From positions 574,303-638,302 of the forward strand of contig NZ_LN999828.1 in assembly GCF_001517625.2 (NCBI RefSeq): 64,000 nt of DNA, in the 5' to 3' direction. The notes under the pieces were generated by a model. That model worked only from the letters and a program-made list of their open reading frames with translations. It was not told the DNA's origin and did no database searches. The translations under genes and the position numbers were made by a program. Of this stretch, positions 7,892 through 15,606 are shown piece after piece (the first letter of the stretch is position 1; each line of letters starts with the position of its first letter). This DNA is from Clostridium sp. AT4 (lineage in GTDB: Bacteria > Bacillota > Clostridia > Lachnospirales > Lachnospiraceae).

Positions 7892-10617
7892 AAAAAACAG
7901 TTGTAGGTCTGTTGGCCCATGTAGACGCCGGAAAGACTACCCTGTCGGAGGCTATCCTTTACGGCGCCGGAGCCATCCGCAGGCTGGGGAGAGTGGACGA
8001 CAGGGATGCGTTTTTAGATACCTTTGAGCTGGAGCGGGCCAGAGGGATTACCATTTTCTCCAAACAGGCCGTTTTTTCTATGGGCGATACGGAAGTGACC
8101 CTTATGGATACGCCGGGCCATGTGGATTTTTCAGCAGAAATGGAGCGCACCCTTCAGATCCTGGACTATGCCGTTCTGGTGATCAATGGAGCGGACGGCA
8201 TCCAGGGCCATACGGAAACGCTGTGGAGGCTGCTAAAGCGCTATCAGATTCCGGCCGTTTTGTTTGTCAACAAAATGGATCAGGCGGGTACGGATAAGGA
8301 GCGCCTGATGGCAGAGCTAAAGGATCGTCTGGATGAGGGCTGTGTGGATTTCGGAGGCTGGCAGGCAGATGGGGGAGAATGGAATCCCGGAACAGACGAG
8401 AGGGAGAGCTTTGCAGAGAACCTGGCGGTCTGTGATGAGGCGGTGCTGGAAACATATCTGGAGACAGGAGAGATTGGCAGGGAGGAGATTATCCGCATGA
8501 CAGCCGGCCGGAAGCTTTTTCCTGTATTTTTCGGATCAGCCCTTAAGATGAAGGGGATCGAGAGCTTTTTAAGGGGGCTTTTTGAAATTGTCCGGGCTCC
8601 GAAGGGAAGCTCTTCTTTTGGTGCCAAAATCTATAAAATATCCAGAGACAGCCAGGGAAACCGTCTGACCCATTTAAAGGTTACCGGAGGAGTCCTTTGT
8701 GTGAAGGATGCGCTGATCGGGGAAGAAAAGGTCAATCAGATCCGGATTTATTCCGGATCAAAGTATGAGACGGTTCAGGAGGCGCAGACAGGTACGGTCT
8801 GCGCAGTTACCGGCCTTCTTTCCTCTGCTCCGGGACAGGGGCTGGGAGCAGAGGCCGCTTCTGAGCTTCCGGTACTGGAACCGGTGCTGACCTATCGCAT
8901 TCTTCTTCCGGAAGGTACGGATGTGCATAAAAGCCTCCGGGATTTGCGCCAGCTGGAGGAGGAGGAGCCGGAGCTTCACATCCTCTGGGAAGAGGCGACC
9001 GGTGAGATCAAGGCTCAGGTTATGGGCGAAGTACAGATCGAGATTTTAAAAACGCTGATCCGTGAGCGATATGGTCTTGAGGCAGAGTTCGGCACGGGAA
9101 ATATCGTGTATAAGGAAACAATCCTGGAGCCCATAGAGGGCGTGGGCCATTTTGAACCTCTGCGCCATTATGCGGAGGTGCACCTTCTTCTGGAGCCTGG
9201 GGAACCGGGAAGCGGCCTGCAGTTTGATACGGTCTGCAGCGAGGATGTGCTGGACCGGAACTGGCAGAGACTGGTGCTGACCCATCTGGAGGAAAAACGT
9301 CACAGAGGCGTTCTTACAGGGGCTGAGATTACGGATATGCGGATTACCCTTTTAACCGGACGGGCCCATATTAAGCACACAGAGGGAGGGGATTTCCGCC
9401 AGGCGACGTACCGGGCTCTGCGCCAGGGGCTGCGTGCGGGAAAATGCCGCCTGCTGGAGCCGTATTATGGGTTCCGTATGGAGATTCCTGCGGAGAATCT
9501 GGGACGGGCAATGGCAGATATAGAGCGGAAAAACGGCGTATTTGATCCTCCGGAAACCGAAGGGGATATGGCGGTTCTTACAGGAAAAGGGCCGGTGGTG
9601 AATCTGAGGGATTATCAGAGAGAGGTCACTGCCTATACAAAGGGAAGAGGACGGCTGTCCTTGTGGTACAGGGATTATGAGCCCTGCCACAATGAGGAGG
9701 AGATCATCGGCCAGGCAGGATATGATCCGGAGGCAGACCTGGAAAATCCAACCGGTTCTGTATTCTGCTCCCATGGAGCCGGTTTTGTGGTACCCTGGGA
9801 TCAGGTGGAGGACTATATGCATCTGGAAAGTCCTTTAAAGAAGAAACAGGCGGAGAATGAGGCTGAAAGGAAAGTATCTGCCGCGGATGTCCGTTCCAAC
9901 GGTTCGGAGCCGGGCCGTGTTTTGGGCGGTGCAGGAGGCTCCTGGACGGATGATAAGGAGCTGGAAGCTATTTTCGAGCGCACCTTCGGCCCGGTACGCC
10001 GGAAAAATCCTGGCCAGGAGGGAGCGAGAAGCCGGGTTTTTGCCAGTGAAAAGAAAAGAAAGCCGGAAGAAAAAAAAGAGGAAGAAACAGAGTACCTTCT
10101 TGTGGACGGCTATAATATTATTTTCGCCTGGGAGGAACTCAGGGAGCTGTCGAAAACGACCATTGAGGGCGCCCGCCACCGTTTGATGGATATTCTGTGC
10201 AATTATCAGGGCTATAAGAAATGTACGCTGATCCTGGTATTTGACGCTTACAAGGTTTCAGGGAATACAGGGGAAGCGCTGGACTACAACAACATCCATG
10301 TAGTATACACCAAAGAGGCGGAAACAGCGGATCAATATATTGAAAAGCTGGCTCACCGCATTGGGCGGAAGTACAGCGTGACCGTGGCTACCTCAGACGG
10401 TTTAGAGCAGCTGATCATTTACGGACAGGGCTGCCGCCTGATGTCTGCAAAAGATTTGAGAGAGGATATTGAGTGGACGGAGCAGCTGATCCGCGAGGAA
10501 AAAAAACGCCTGGGAGCACCTGGCAAACATTACCTGTTTCAGGGAGCAGATAAAGAGCTGAATGATTATCTGGAAGAGATCCGGCTGGGACGAAAGGAAA
10601 CAAAAACACAGGAGTAG
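7888..10617 (+). CDS. TetM/EF-G-like ribosomal GTPase fused to a Rae1/YacP-like NYN nuclease domain
   Basis: A 909-aa fusion. Residues 1 to about 650 follow the tetracycline-resistance ribosomal protection / EF-G layout: P-loop AHVDAGKTT (10-18), DTPGH (74-78), NKMD (128-131), then domains II to V. A charged linker (about 650-732) leads to a second domain from about residue 736 (YLLVDGYNIIF) that matches the NYN family of YacP. It has Asp740, the FDAYK Asp and the TSDGLEQ Asp in the expected order. YacP/Rae1 in Bacillus subtilis is a ribosome A-site mRNA endonuclease. The fusion suggests a GTPase that brings a nuclease to the ribosome, which is inference. Drug resistance need not be its role. 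Confidence 0.85.
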   Translation: MKKTVVGLLAHVDAGKTTLSEAILYGAGAIRRLGRVDDRDAFLDTFELERARGITIFSKQAVFSMGDTEVTLMDTPGHVDFSAEMERTLQILDYAVLVINGADGIQGHTETLWRLLKRYQIPAVLFVNKMDQAGTDKERLMAELKDRLDEGCVDFGGWQADGGEWNPGTDERESFAENLAVCDEAVLETYLETGEIGREEIIRMTAGRKLFPVFFGSALKMKGIESFLRGLFEIVRAPKGSSSFGAKIYKISRDSQGNRLTHLKVTGGVLCVKDALIGEEKVNQIRIYSGSKYETVQEAQTGTVCAVTGLLSSAPGQGLGAEAASELPVLEPVLTYRILLPEGTDVHKSLRDLRQLEEEEPELHILWEEATGEIKAQVMGEVQIEILKTLIRERYGLEAEFGTGNIVYKETILEPIEGVGHFEPLRHYAEVHLLLEPGEPGSGLQFDTVCSEDVLDRNWQRLVLTHLEEKRHRGVLTGAEITDMRITLLTGRAHIKHTEGGDFRQATYRALRQGLRAGKCRLLEPYYGFRMEIPAENLGRAMADIERKNGVFDPPETEGDMAVLTGKGPVVNLRDYQREVTAYTKGRGRLSLWYRDYEPCHNEEEIIGQAGYDPEADLENPTGSVFCSHGAGFVVPWDQVEDYMHLESPLKKKQAENEAERKVSAADVRSNGSEPGRVLGGAGGSWTDDKELEAIFERTFGPVRRKNPGQEGARSRVFASEKKRKPEEKKEEETEYLLVDGYNIIFAWEELRELSKTTIEGARHRLMDILCNYQGYKKCTLILVFDAYKVSGNTGEALDYNNIHVVYTKEAETADQYIEKLAHRIGRKYSVTVATSDGLEQLIIYGQGCRLMSAKDLREDIEWTEQLIREEKKRLGAPGKHYLFQGADKELNDYLEEIRLGRKETKTQE

Positions 10618-10659
10618 TGTGCGCCTCAGACGTACATATTCGGAAAAGAGAGATAAGAA

Positions 10660-11784
10660 ATGCTGTATACATATCCCCATTATTACAGAATGTTTCAGTG
10701 TATCGGGTCAAAATGTCCCGATACCTGTTGTGCCGGATGGGCAATTATGATTGATGATAAGGCCTTAAAACGGTACCGGCAGACAGAGGGTTCCTTTGGA
10801 AACCGCCTGCATAATTCCATTGACTGGAAGGAGGGCTCCTTTCTGCGCTATGAAGGGCGCTGTGCCTTCTTAAATGAGGAAAATCTCTGCGATCTTTATA
10901 TTGAACAGGGAAAGGACAGCCTGTGCCGGACCTGCAGGCAGTATCCCCGCCATACAGAGGAATTTGAGGGCTGCCGTGAGATTTCTCTGTGTCTTTCCTG
11001 TCCGGTGGCTGCAGAACTGATCCTTGGCTGTAAGGAACCGGTCCGCTTTCTGGAAAAGGAGGATGAGCGGGAGGAAACCTATGAGGACTTTGATTTTTTC
11101 CTGTATACAAAGCTCATAGATGCCAGAAGCCTTATTTTTAAACTGCTCCAGGATCGGAAGACGCCGGTTTCCCTGCGGCTTTCCATGGTGCTGGCTTTGG
11201 GCCATGACTTTCAGGGAAGGATTCGGAGAAACCGGCTTTATGAAGCCGACGCCCTGTTTGCCAGATATGAACGGGAGGATCGGATCAGGTATTTTGAAGA
11301 AAAGAAAATTCAGGGAAGCCGGTATGATTTTCTTAAAAAGCTGTTTTCCCTTTTGGGGGAAATGGAACCCTTAAACCTCAAATGGCCTTCCAGAAGGGGG
11401 AAAATCGAAGGCTCTCTTTACGGAAATGGGGAAGAGGCTTATAAAAAGGCCTGGAACGTATGTTTAAAGGCCTGTCCTGAACTTGAATTATGGACTGAGC
11501 AGCTGATGGTATACTTTGTATTTACCTACTTTTGCGGAAGCGTTTACAATGAAAATCCCTATGGAAAGCTTAAAATGGCCCTGGCCTCTGTACTGATCAT
11601 TCAGGATATGGCTTTAGAGCGTTTTATGGAGCAGGGAAGCCTGGATGTAAAGGCCATGGCGGATGCAGCACACACCTATTCCAGAGAGGTGGAGCATTCA
11701 GACGAAAACCGCCTGCTCTTGGAGGAGCGCCTTACAAAGGATCCGCGGTTTGGATTGAGGGATTTTCTGGGGGCCATGCTGTAA
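10660..11784 (+). CDS. FliB-like lysine N-methylase family protein
   Basis: A 374-aa protein whose cysteine pattern fits the flagellin lysine-N-methylase (FliB) family: CIGSKCPDTCCAGW near residues 14-27, CAFLNEENLC, CRTCRQYPR and CLSCPVAAE. FliB methylates flagellin lysines in Salmonella, and the cysteines are thought to hold an Fe-S cluster. No flagellar gene is in this window, so the target here is unknown. It follows the GTPase-nuclease gene by 42 bases, with AGAGAGATAAGAA upstream of its ATG, and is probably in the same transcript. Confidence 0.75.
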   Translation: MLYTYPHYYRMFQCIGSKCPDTCCAGWAIMIDDKALKRYRQTEGSFGNRLHNSIDWKEGSFLRYEGRCAFLNEENLCDLYIEQGKDSLCRTCRQYPRHTEEFEGCREISLCLSCPVAAELILGCKEPVRFLEKEDEREETYEDFDFFLYTKLIDARSLIFKLLQDRKTPVSLRLSMVLALGHDFQGRIRRNRLYEADALFARYEREDRIRYFEEKKIQGSRYDFLKKLFSLLGEMEPLNLKWPSRRGKIEGSLYGNGEEAYKKAWNVCLKACPELELWTEQLMVYFVFTYFCGSVYNENPYGKLKMALASVLIIQDMALERFMEQGSLDVKAMADAAHTYSREVEHSDENRLLLEERLTKDPRFGLRDFLGAML

Positions 11785-11826
11785 GGGATTAAGCCTGTAA
11801 AATGCAGAAACAAACGTTCAAAGGAA

Positions 11827-11855
11827 TGGACATTCCGCCGGGAAAGGATTATAAT
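11827..11855 (+). promoter_or_regulatory. Sigma-A type promoter
   Basis: TGGACA (11827-11832), 17-bp spacer, TATAAT (11850-11855), upstream of the Mrp-like gene. A short dyad GGAATG/CATTCC overlaps the -35 box. Confidence 0.65.
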
Positions 11856-11914
11856 AAAAAGAGTGTCTGCTTCTGGCAGAAAAGGAAACTGAAATTTGGA
11901 AGGAGAATATGATC

Positions 11915-12751
11915 ATGAGCGAATGTAATCATGACTGCGGTTCCTGCAGCGCAAACTGTGAGAGCCGTACAACAGATAAAACAAGCTTTTTAGAGGCTCT
12001 GGCTCCGGAAAGCAAGGTGAAAAAGGTCATCGGCATTGTCAGCGGAAAGGGCGGCGTGGGCAAATCCCTTGTAACCTCCATGCTGGCTGTAAGCATGAAC
12101 CGCAAGGGCCATCACACAGCCATTCTGGATGCGGATATTACAGGCCCTTCGATCCCCATGGCCTTTGGCGTGGCAGACGAGAGACCGGCTGTGACTCCGG
12201 ACGGACGTCTGATGATTCCGGCAAAATCCTTAGAGGGCGTGGAGATCATGTCTGCCAATCTGCTTCTTGAAAACGCCACAGATCCCGTGATCTGGAGAGG
12301 TCCTGTGATCGCAGGCGCTGTAAAGCAGTTCTGGACGGAAACCCTGTGGCAGGACGTGGACTATATGTTTGTGGATATGCCTCCGGGAACCGGCGACGTG
12401 CCTCTGACGGTTTTCCAGTCTCTTCCGGTAGACGGAATTATCATCGTTACCTCTCCTCAGGAGCTGGTAAGCATGATCGTGGCAAAGGCTGTTAATATGG
12501 CAAAGAAGATGGATATCCCCATTCTGGGAGTAGTGGAGAACATGAGCTATCTGGAATGTCCGGACTGCAAAAAACACATCCATGTATTTGGCGAAAGCCA
12601 TGTGGAGCAGGCAGCACAGGAAAATGGCTTAAAGGTTCTGGCTCAGATCCCGATCGATCCGAAGATCGCTCAGATGGTTGACGGCGGACGGGTAGAGTAC
12701 ATCGAGATGCCATGGTTTGAAAAGGCTGCAGAAGCAGTGGAAGCTCTGTAG
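11915..12751 (+). CDS. Mrp/NBP35 family P-loop ATPase
   Basis: About 278 aa. Fe-S cluster carrier ATPase of the Mrp (ApbC/NBP35) family. It shows the deviant Walker A GKGGVGKS near residue 45, the DMPPGTGD motif and the C-terminal CPDC pair that holds a bridging cluster. A Cys-rich N-terminus (CNHDCGSCSANC) is like the extra cluster site of NBP35-type proteins. ATG 11915 has better spacing from AGGAG than ATG 11909. The sequence is also similar to the MinD/ParA fold, but the CPDC pair and MPPGTGD identify Mrp. Confidence 0.9.
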   Translation: MSECNHDCGSCSANCESRTTDKTSFLEALAPESKVKKVIGIVSGKGGVGKSLVTSMLAVSMNRKGHHTAILDADITGPSIPMAFGVADERPAVTPDGRLMIPAKSLEGVEIMSANLLLENATDPVIWRGPVIAGAVKQFWTETLWQDVDYMFVDMPPGTGDVPLTVFQSLPVDGIIIVTSPQELVSMIVAKAVNMAKKMDIPILGVVENMSYLECPDCKKHIHVFGESHVEQAAQENGLKVLAQIPIDPKIAQMVDGGRVEYIEMPWFEKAAEAVEAL

Positions 12752-12774
12752 GACAATATGAGGTGGCAAAATCA

Positions 12775-13488
12775 ATGAATACGAATCTTAGCCCCAACAG
12801 CGAACTTCACCAGTCCATCGTCCGTGTTCCGGATGTGGCCCAGGTTCCGGATATCTGGCTGGATCAGGCAAGACAGTTCCAGCAGGTGATGATGCACTAT
12901 ACCTGCGCCATCCGGGAGGTAAAAACGAAGCTGGAGGTCTTAAATGACGAGCTTTCGGTAAAGAACCAGAGAAACCCCATTGAGATGATCAAGTCTCGTG
13001 TGAAAAAGCCGTTGAGTATTGTGGAAAAGCTGCAGCGCCGGGGACTGGAGGTATCTCTGGAATCTATGGTTAAAAACCTGGATGACGTGGCGGGAGTACG
13101 GATTATCTGCTCTTTTGTGGATGATATTTACGAAGTGGCAGAGATGCTGGTGCGCCAGGATGATGTAAAGGTGATCGCGGTAAAGGATTATATCAAAAAT
13201 CCAAAGCCCAACGGCTACCGCAGCTATCACATGATCGTGGAGGTTCCCGTATTTTTTACGGATTCCAAGCGTTTTATCCGCGTAGAGGTCCAGATCCGCA
13301 CCATTGCTATGGATTTCTGGGCCAGTCTGGATCATGAGCTGAAATACAAAAAGTCATTTGTAGATACAGACGGGGAGATCAGCGGGGAATTAAAAGAATG
13401 CGCCGATGTGATTGCCCAGACAGATGAAAAGATGCTGGAGATCCGAAAGCGCATTGAAGCTCAGGGAGTAGAGGTGCGCCGGGATTAG
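12775..13488 (+). CDS. Small alarmone synthetase (RelQ/YjbM-like GTP pyrophosphokinase)
   Basis: About 237 aa. A stand-alone RelA/SpoT synthetase domain that makes (p)ppGpp. The core is visible: SRVKKPLSIVEKL, DDVAGVRI, NPKPNGYRSYHMIVEVP and RVEVQIRTIAMDFWASLDHELKYK with the catalytic Glu. There is no hydrolase HD domain and no ACT/TGS domain. GAGGTGG upstream favours ATG 12775; GTG 12763 is an alternative giving 241 aa. It follows the Mrp gene by about 20 bases and ends at a strong hairpin. Confidence 0.88.
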   Translation: MNTNLSPNSELHQSIVRVPDVAQVPDIWLDQARQFQQVMMHYTCAIREVKTKLEVLNDELSVKNQRNPIEMIKSRVKKPLSIVEKLQRRGLEVSLESMVKNLDDVAGVRIICSFVDDIYEVAEMLVRQDDVKVIAVKDYIKNPKPNGYRSYHMIVEVPVFFTDSKRFIRVEVQIRTIAMDFWASLDHELKYKKSFVDTDGEISGELKECADVIAQTDEKMLEIRKRIEAQGVEVRRD

Positions 13489-13504
13489 GCGCGGTGTATT
13501 CCGT

Positions 13505-14242
13505 TTAATAAAGATAAAAGGACAGGGTTTCAGTGATATGAAACCCTGTTTTTTTATACAGGGCCATGGCGGGAAGATTCTCTCCCGATACCTGGAGACG
13601 GACAGAGGAAAATCCAAGGGCTTTCAGCCGGGGGAAAAGATGGTGCAGAAAAGTCAAAGCCCGTCCCTGTCCGCGAAACGCCTCTTCGGTAAAGAGCTGA
13701 TACAGATAGATCGAGGAGCCGTGAGCGGAGAGAAGGCAGGATACATGAGGGCAAGAGGCCATTCCTTCTGTTCCCTGAAAGGAAACGGTAAGCTCGTCTG
13801 AAAAATCGGCCTCTATTTTCAGGCGGGCAGATGAAAGGTTTTGAAATGAATATTCCATCATGTATTCATCAAAGGCTTTTTCGGCTTCAATGGAGTTGAG
13901 AACCTGTAGCCAGAGTGTCTGCGTGGGACGGACGGAAAAGAAAAGGTCATCCTCTCCGGGACAGTTCCCCTTTTGGCAGGCATTTGCCAGCAGAGCGGAA
14001 AAAATCCCCTTCCTGCGGTAAGCTGGATGAACGAAAGGGATTCCTTCCCAGGAATGAAGATCCGTTTGGAACAGGAGCAGGCAGCCGGTCAGTTCGTCAT
14101 TTTCATCAGCAGCCAGCCAGAGGCCGTCTGCATCTGCCGGCAAAGCGCCGGGAAGGCAGGGGGACGGAAAACAGAGATCGAAAAGAGCGGAAAGCTTTAA
14201 ATGCCGCCTATGCTCCAGTGCGTCAGCGTAAAAAAATTTCAT
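13505..14242 (-). CDS. GNAT family N-acetyltransferase (two-domain)
   Basis: A 245-aa acetyltransferase. Two GNAT-like halves can be seen: the first with PFVHPAYRRKGIFSALL (acetyl-CoA loop) and the second with LFTEEAFRGQGRALTFL and LQVSGENLPAMALYKKTGFH, the classic C-terminal GNAT motif. The substrate is unknown. The start at ATG 14242 is chosen because GGAAAGGATC stands just upstream; the longer frame to 14500 has no ribosome site and runs into the lrgA promoter. The 3' end carries the terminator hairpin of the converging gene. Confidence 0.82.
   Translation of the reverse strand: MKFFYADALEHRRHLKLSALFDLCFPSPCLPGALPADADGLWLAADENDELTGCLLLFQTDLHSWEGIPFVHPAYRRKGIFSALLANACQKGNCPGEDDLFFSVRPTQTLWLQVLNSIEAEKAFDEYMMEYSFQNLSSARLKIEADFSDELTVSFQGTEGMASCPHVSCLLSAHGSSIYLYQLFTEEAFRGQGRALTFLHHLFPRLKALGFSSVRLQVSGENLPAMALYKKTGFHITETLSFYLY
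13521..13556. terminator. Intrinsic terminator inside the converging gene's 3' end
   Basis: ACAGGGTTTCA and TGAAACCCTGT form an 11-bp stem with a 6-base loop, followed by a run of seven T. It terminates the alarmone synthetase transcript yet lies within the last codons of the minus-strand acetyltransferase, so one sequence serves as terminator and coding DNA. Confidence 0.85.
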
Positions 14243-14341
14243 AGAATTCAGATCCTTTCCGGATATGTTTTCTTTTATTGTAATCGGCCATTGTCCGGAA
14301 TGCAAGACCGGGTGGATTGTATTTCCTTTGTATTTTATGAA

Positions 14342-14378
14342 TTCAGGCCTTGCGCCTGAAAATGGGTGGTGATAGAAT
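14342..14378 (+). promoter_or_regulatory. lrgAB promoter with inverted repeat
   Basis: TTGCGC (14350-14355), 17-bp spacer, TAGAAT (14373-14378). A perfect 7-bp inverted repeat TTCAGGC/GCCTGAA (14342-14360) covers the -35 box, as a repressor or activator site would. The regulator is not adjacent. Confidence 0.55.
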
Positions 14379-14434
14379 AGGACGGCGTATAGGATGGTTG
14401 GGAGAGTACATATAAAACAGCAGGAGGAATCCAT

Positions 14435-14797
14435 ATGAAGTATGTAAAACAAATTGGCATTATCCTGGGGGTCACCCTGGCAGGAGAGGCCCTCAGCCAC
14501 TTTCTTCCGTTTCCAGTACCGGCAGGCGTATACGGCCTTTTTTTAATGCTGACAGCCCTGATGAGCGGGATCGTGAAGCTGGAAAGCGTAGAGGGGACCG
14601 GAAATTTTCTCATGGATACCATGAGCATGATGTTTATTCCGGCTACCGTAGGGATTATTGAAAGTGCAGACCAGCTGCGGGAGGTGCTCCTGCCGTTTCT
14701 GCTTATTATTGCGACGTCAACGGTGATCGTCATGGCAGTTACGGGAACAGTGGCCCAGAGAATGGTGGAGAGCGGAAATAAGAAAGAGGAGGACTAA
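14435..14797 (+). CDS. lrgA: CidA/LrgA family membrane protein
   Basis: A 120-aa, four-helix membrane protein of the holin-like CidA/LrgA family. Residues 20-45 (GEALSHFLPFPVPAGVYGLFLML) carry the family's conserved P-x-P-G/S motif, and MFIPATVGII follows. LrgA with LrgB influences cell lysis and, in some bacteria, uptake of organic acids such as pyruvate. It starts at ATG 14435 after GGAGGA and is 4 bases from lrgB. Confidence 0.9.
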   Translation: MKYVKQIGIILGVTLAGEALSHFLPFPVPAGVYGLFLMLTALMSGIVKLESVEGTGNFLMDTMSMMFIPATVGIIESADQLREVLLPFLLIIATSTVIVMAVTGTVAQRMVESGNKKEED

Positions 14798-14801
14798 GAG
14801 G

Positions 14802-15506
14802 ATGAAGGAAATACTGAAGGAATTTTTGGAACAGTCACAGTATTGGGGATTTGTATTCAGTGTCGGAGCGTATTTGTCTGCCTGCTGGCTGAAAGAAAAG
14901 ACAAGGCTTGCTCTTTTAAATCCGCTTCTGGTGTCAGCGGCTGTTATCATTGTTTTTCTTTTGGGAACAGGCGTGGATTATGCGGTCTACAGTCAAAGTG
15001 CATCCGGTTTAAGCTGGCTTTTAACACCGGCCACGGTGTGCCTGGCGATCCCTCTTTATAAGCAGCTCCATCTGCTGAAAAAATACGGAGCGGCTGTATT
15101 TGCAAGCATTGGATCAGGAGTGGCAGCCAGTGTGGTGAGCATTTTTCTCATGTGCCAGCTGATGGGGCTTTCCCATGTAAATTATGTAACGCTGCTTCCA
15201 AAGTCCATTACCACGGCTATCGGAATGGGAGTCAGTGAGGAGGCGGGGGGGATCGTTACCTTGACTGTTATGAGTATTATCCTCACAGGTGTGATCGGAA
15301 ATGTACTGGGAGAACTGGTATTTCGCATCACGGGGGTGCGCCACCCCATTGCCAGGGGGCTGGCTTTAGGCACCAGCGCTCATGCCATTGGTACCGCTAA
15401 GGCGCTGGAGCTGGGGGAGATTGAAGGGGCTATGAGCAGTCTCTCCATCGCTGTGGCAGGTTTGATGACCGTGATCGCAGTTCCGATTGCAGCAAATCTG
15501 ATATAG
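14802..15506 (+). CDS. lrgB: LrgB family membrane protein
   Basis: A 234-aa multi-pass membrane protein. The family signatures are GIGMGVSEEAGGI-like (residues about 140-155) and RGLALGTSAHAIGTAKALELGEIEGAMSSL near the C-terminus. Works with LrgA. It overlaps no other gene and ends 8 bases before the next promoter. Confidence 0.92.
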   Translation: MKEILKEFLEQSQYWGFVFSVGAYLSACWLKEKTRLALLNPLLVSAAVIIVFLLGTGVDYAVYSQSASGLSWLLTPATVCLAIPLYKQLHLLKKYGAAVFASIGSGVAASVVSIFLMCQLMGLSHVNYVTLLPKSITTAIGMGVSEEAGGIVTLTVMSIILTGVIGNVLGELVFRITGVRHPIARGLALGTSAHAIGTAKALELGEIEGAMSSLSIAVAGLMTVIAVPIAANLI

Positions 15507-15514
15507 GGTTGGTC

Positions 15515-15543
15515 TTGCAATTCTCGTCTGGTGGTGATAAAAT
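15515..15543 (+). promoter_or_regulatory. Sigma-A type promoter
   Basis: TTGCAA (15515-15520), 17-bp spacer, TAAAAT (15538-15543), before the TPR/DUF4125 gene. The spacer end TGGTGGTGATA is almost the same as that of the lrgA promoter (GGGTGGTGATA at 14364-14374), which may be chance or a shared site. Confidence 0.6.
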
Positions 15544-15606
15544 AAACAAACATTCGCACAAAACAAATATATTTTATACAAATAGCACAAAGGAGGGGGC
15601 TGCAGC

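Noticed and set aside
7888-10617. Calling the GTPase fusion an antibiotic resistance gene
   Set aside because: It is TetM-like in layout only; it is fused to a nuclease and sits in a housekeeping-like operon. Resistance would need testing.
13505-14500. Long form of the acetyltransferase starting at 14500
   Set aside because: The extra 86 residues are not GNAT-like, have no ribosome site and overlap the lrgA promoter. ATG 14242 has a clear site.
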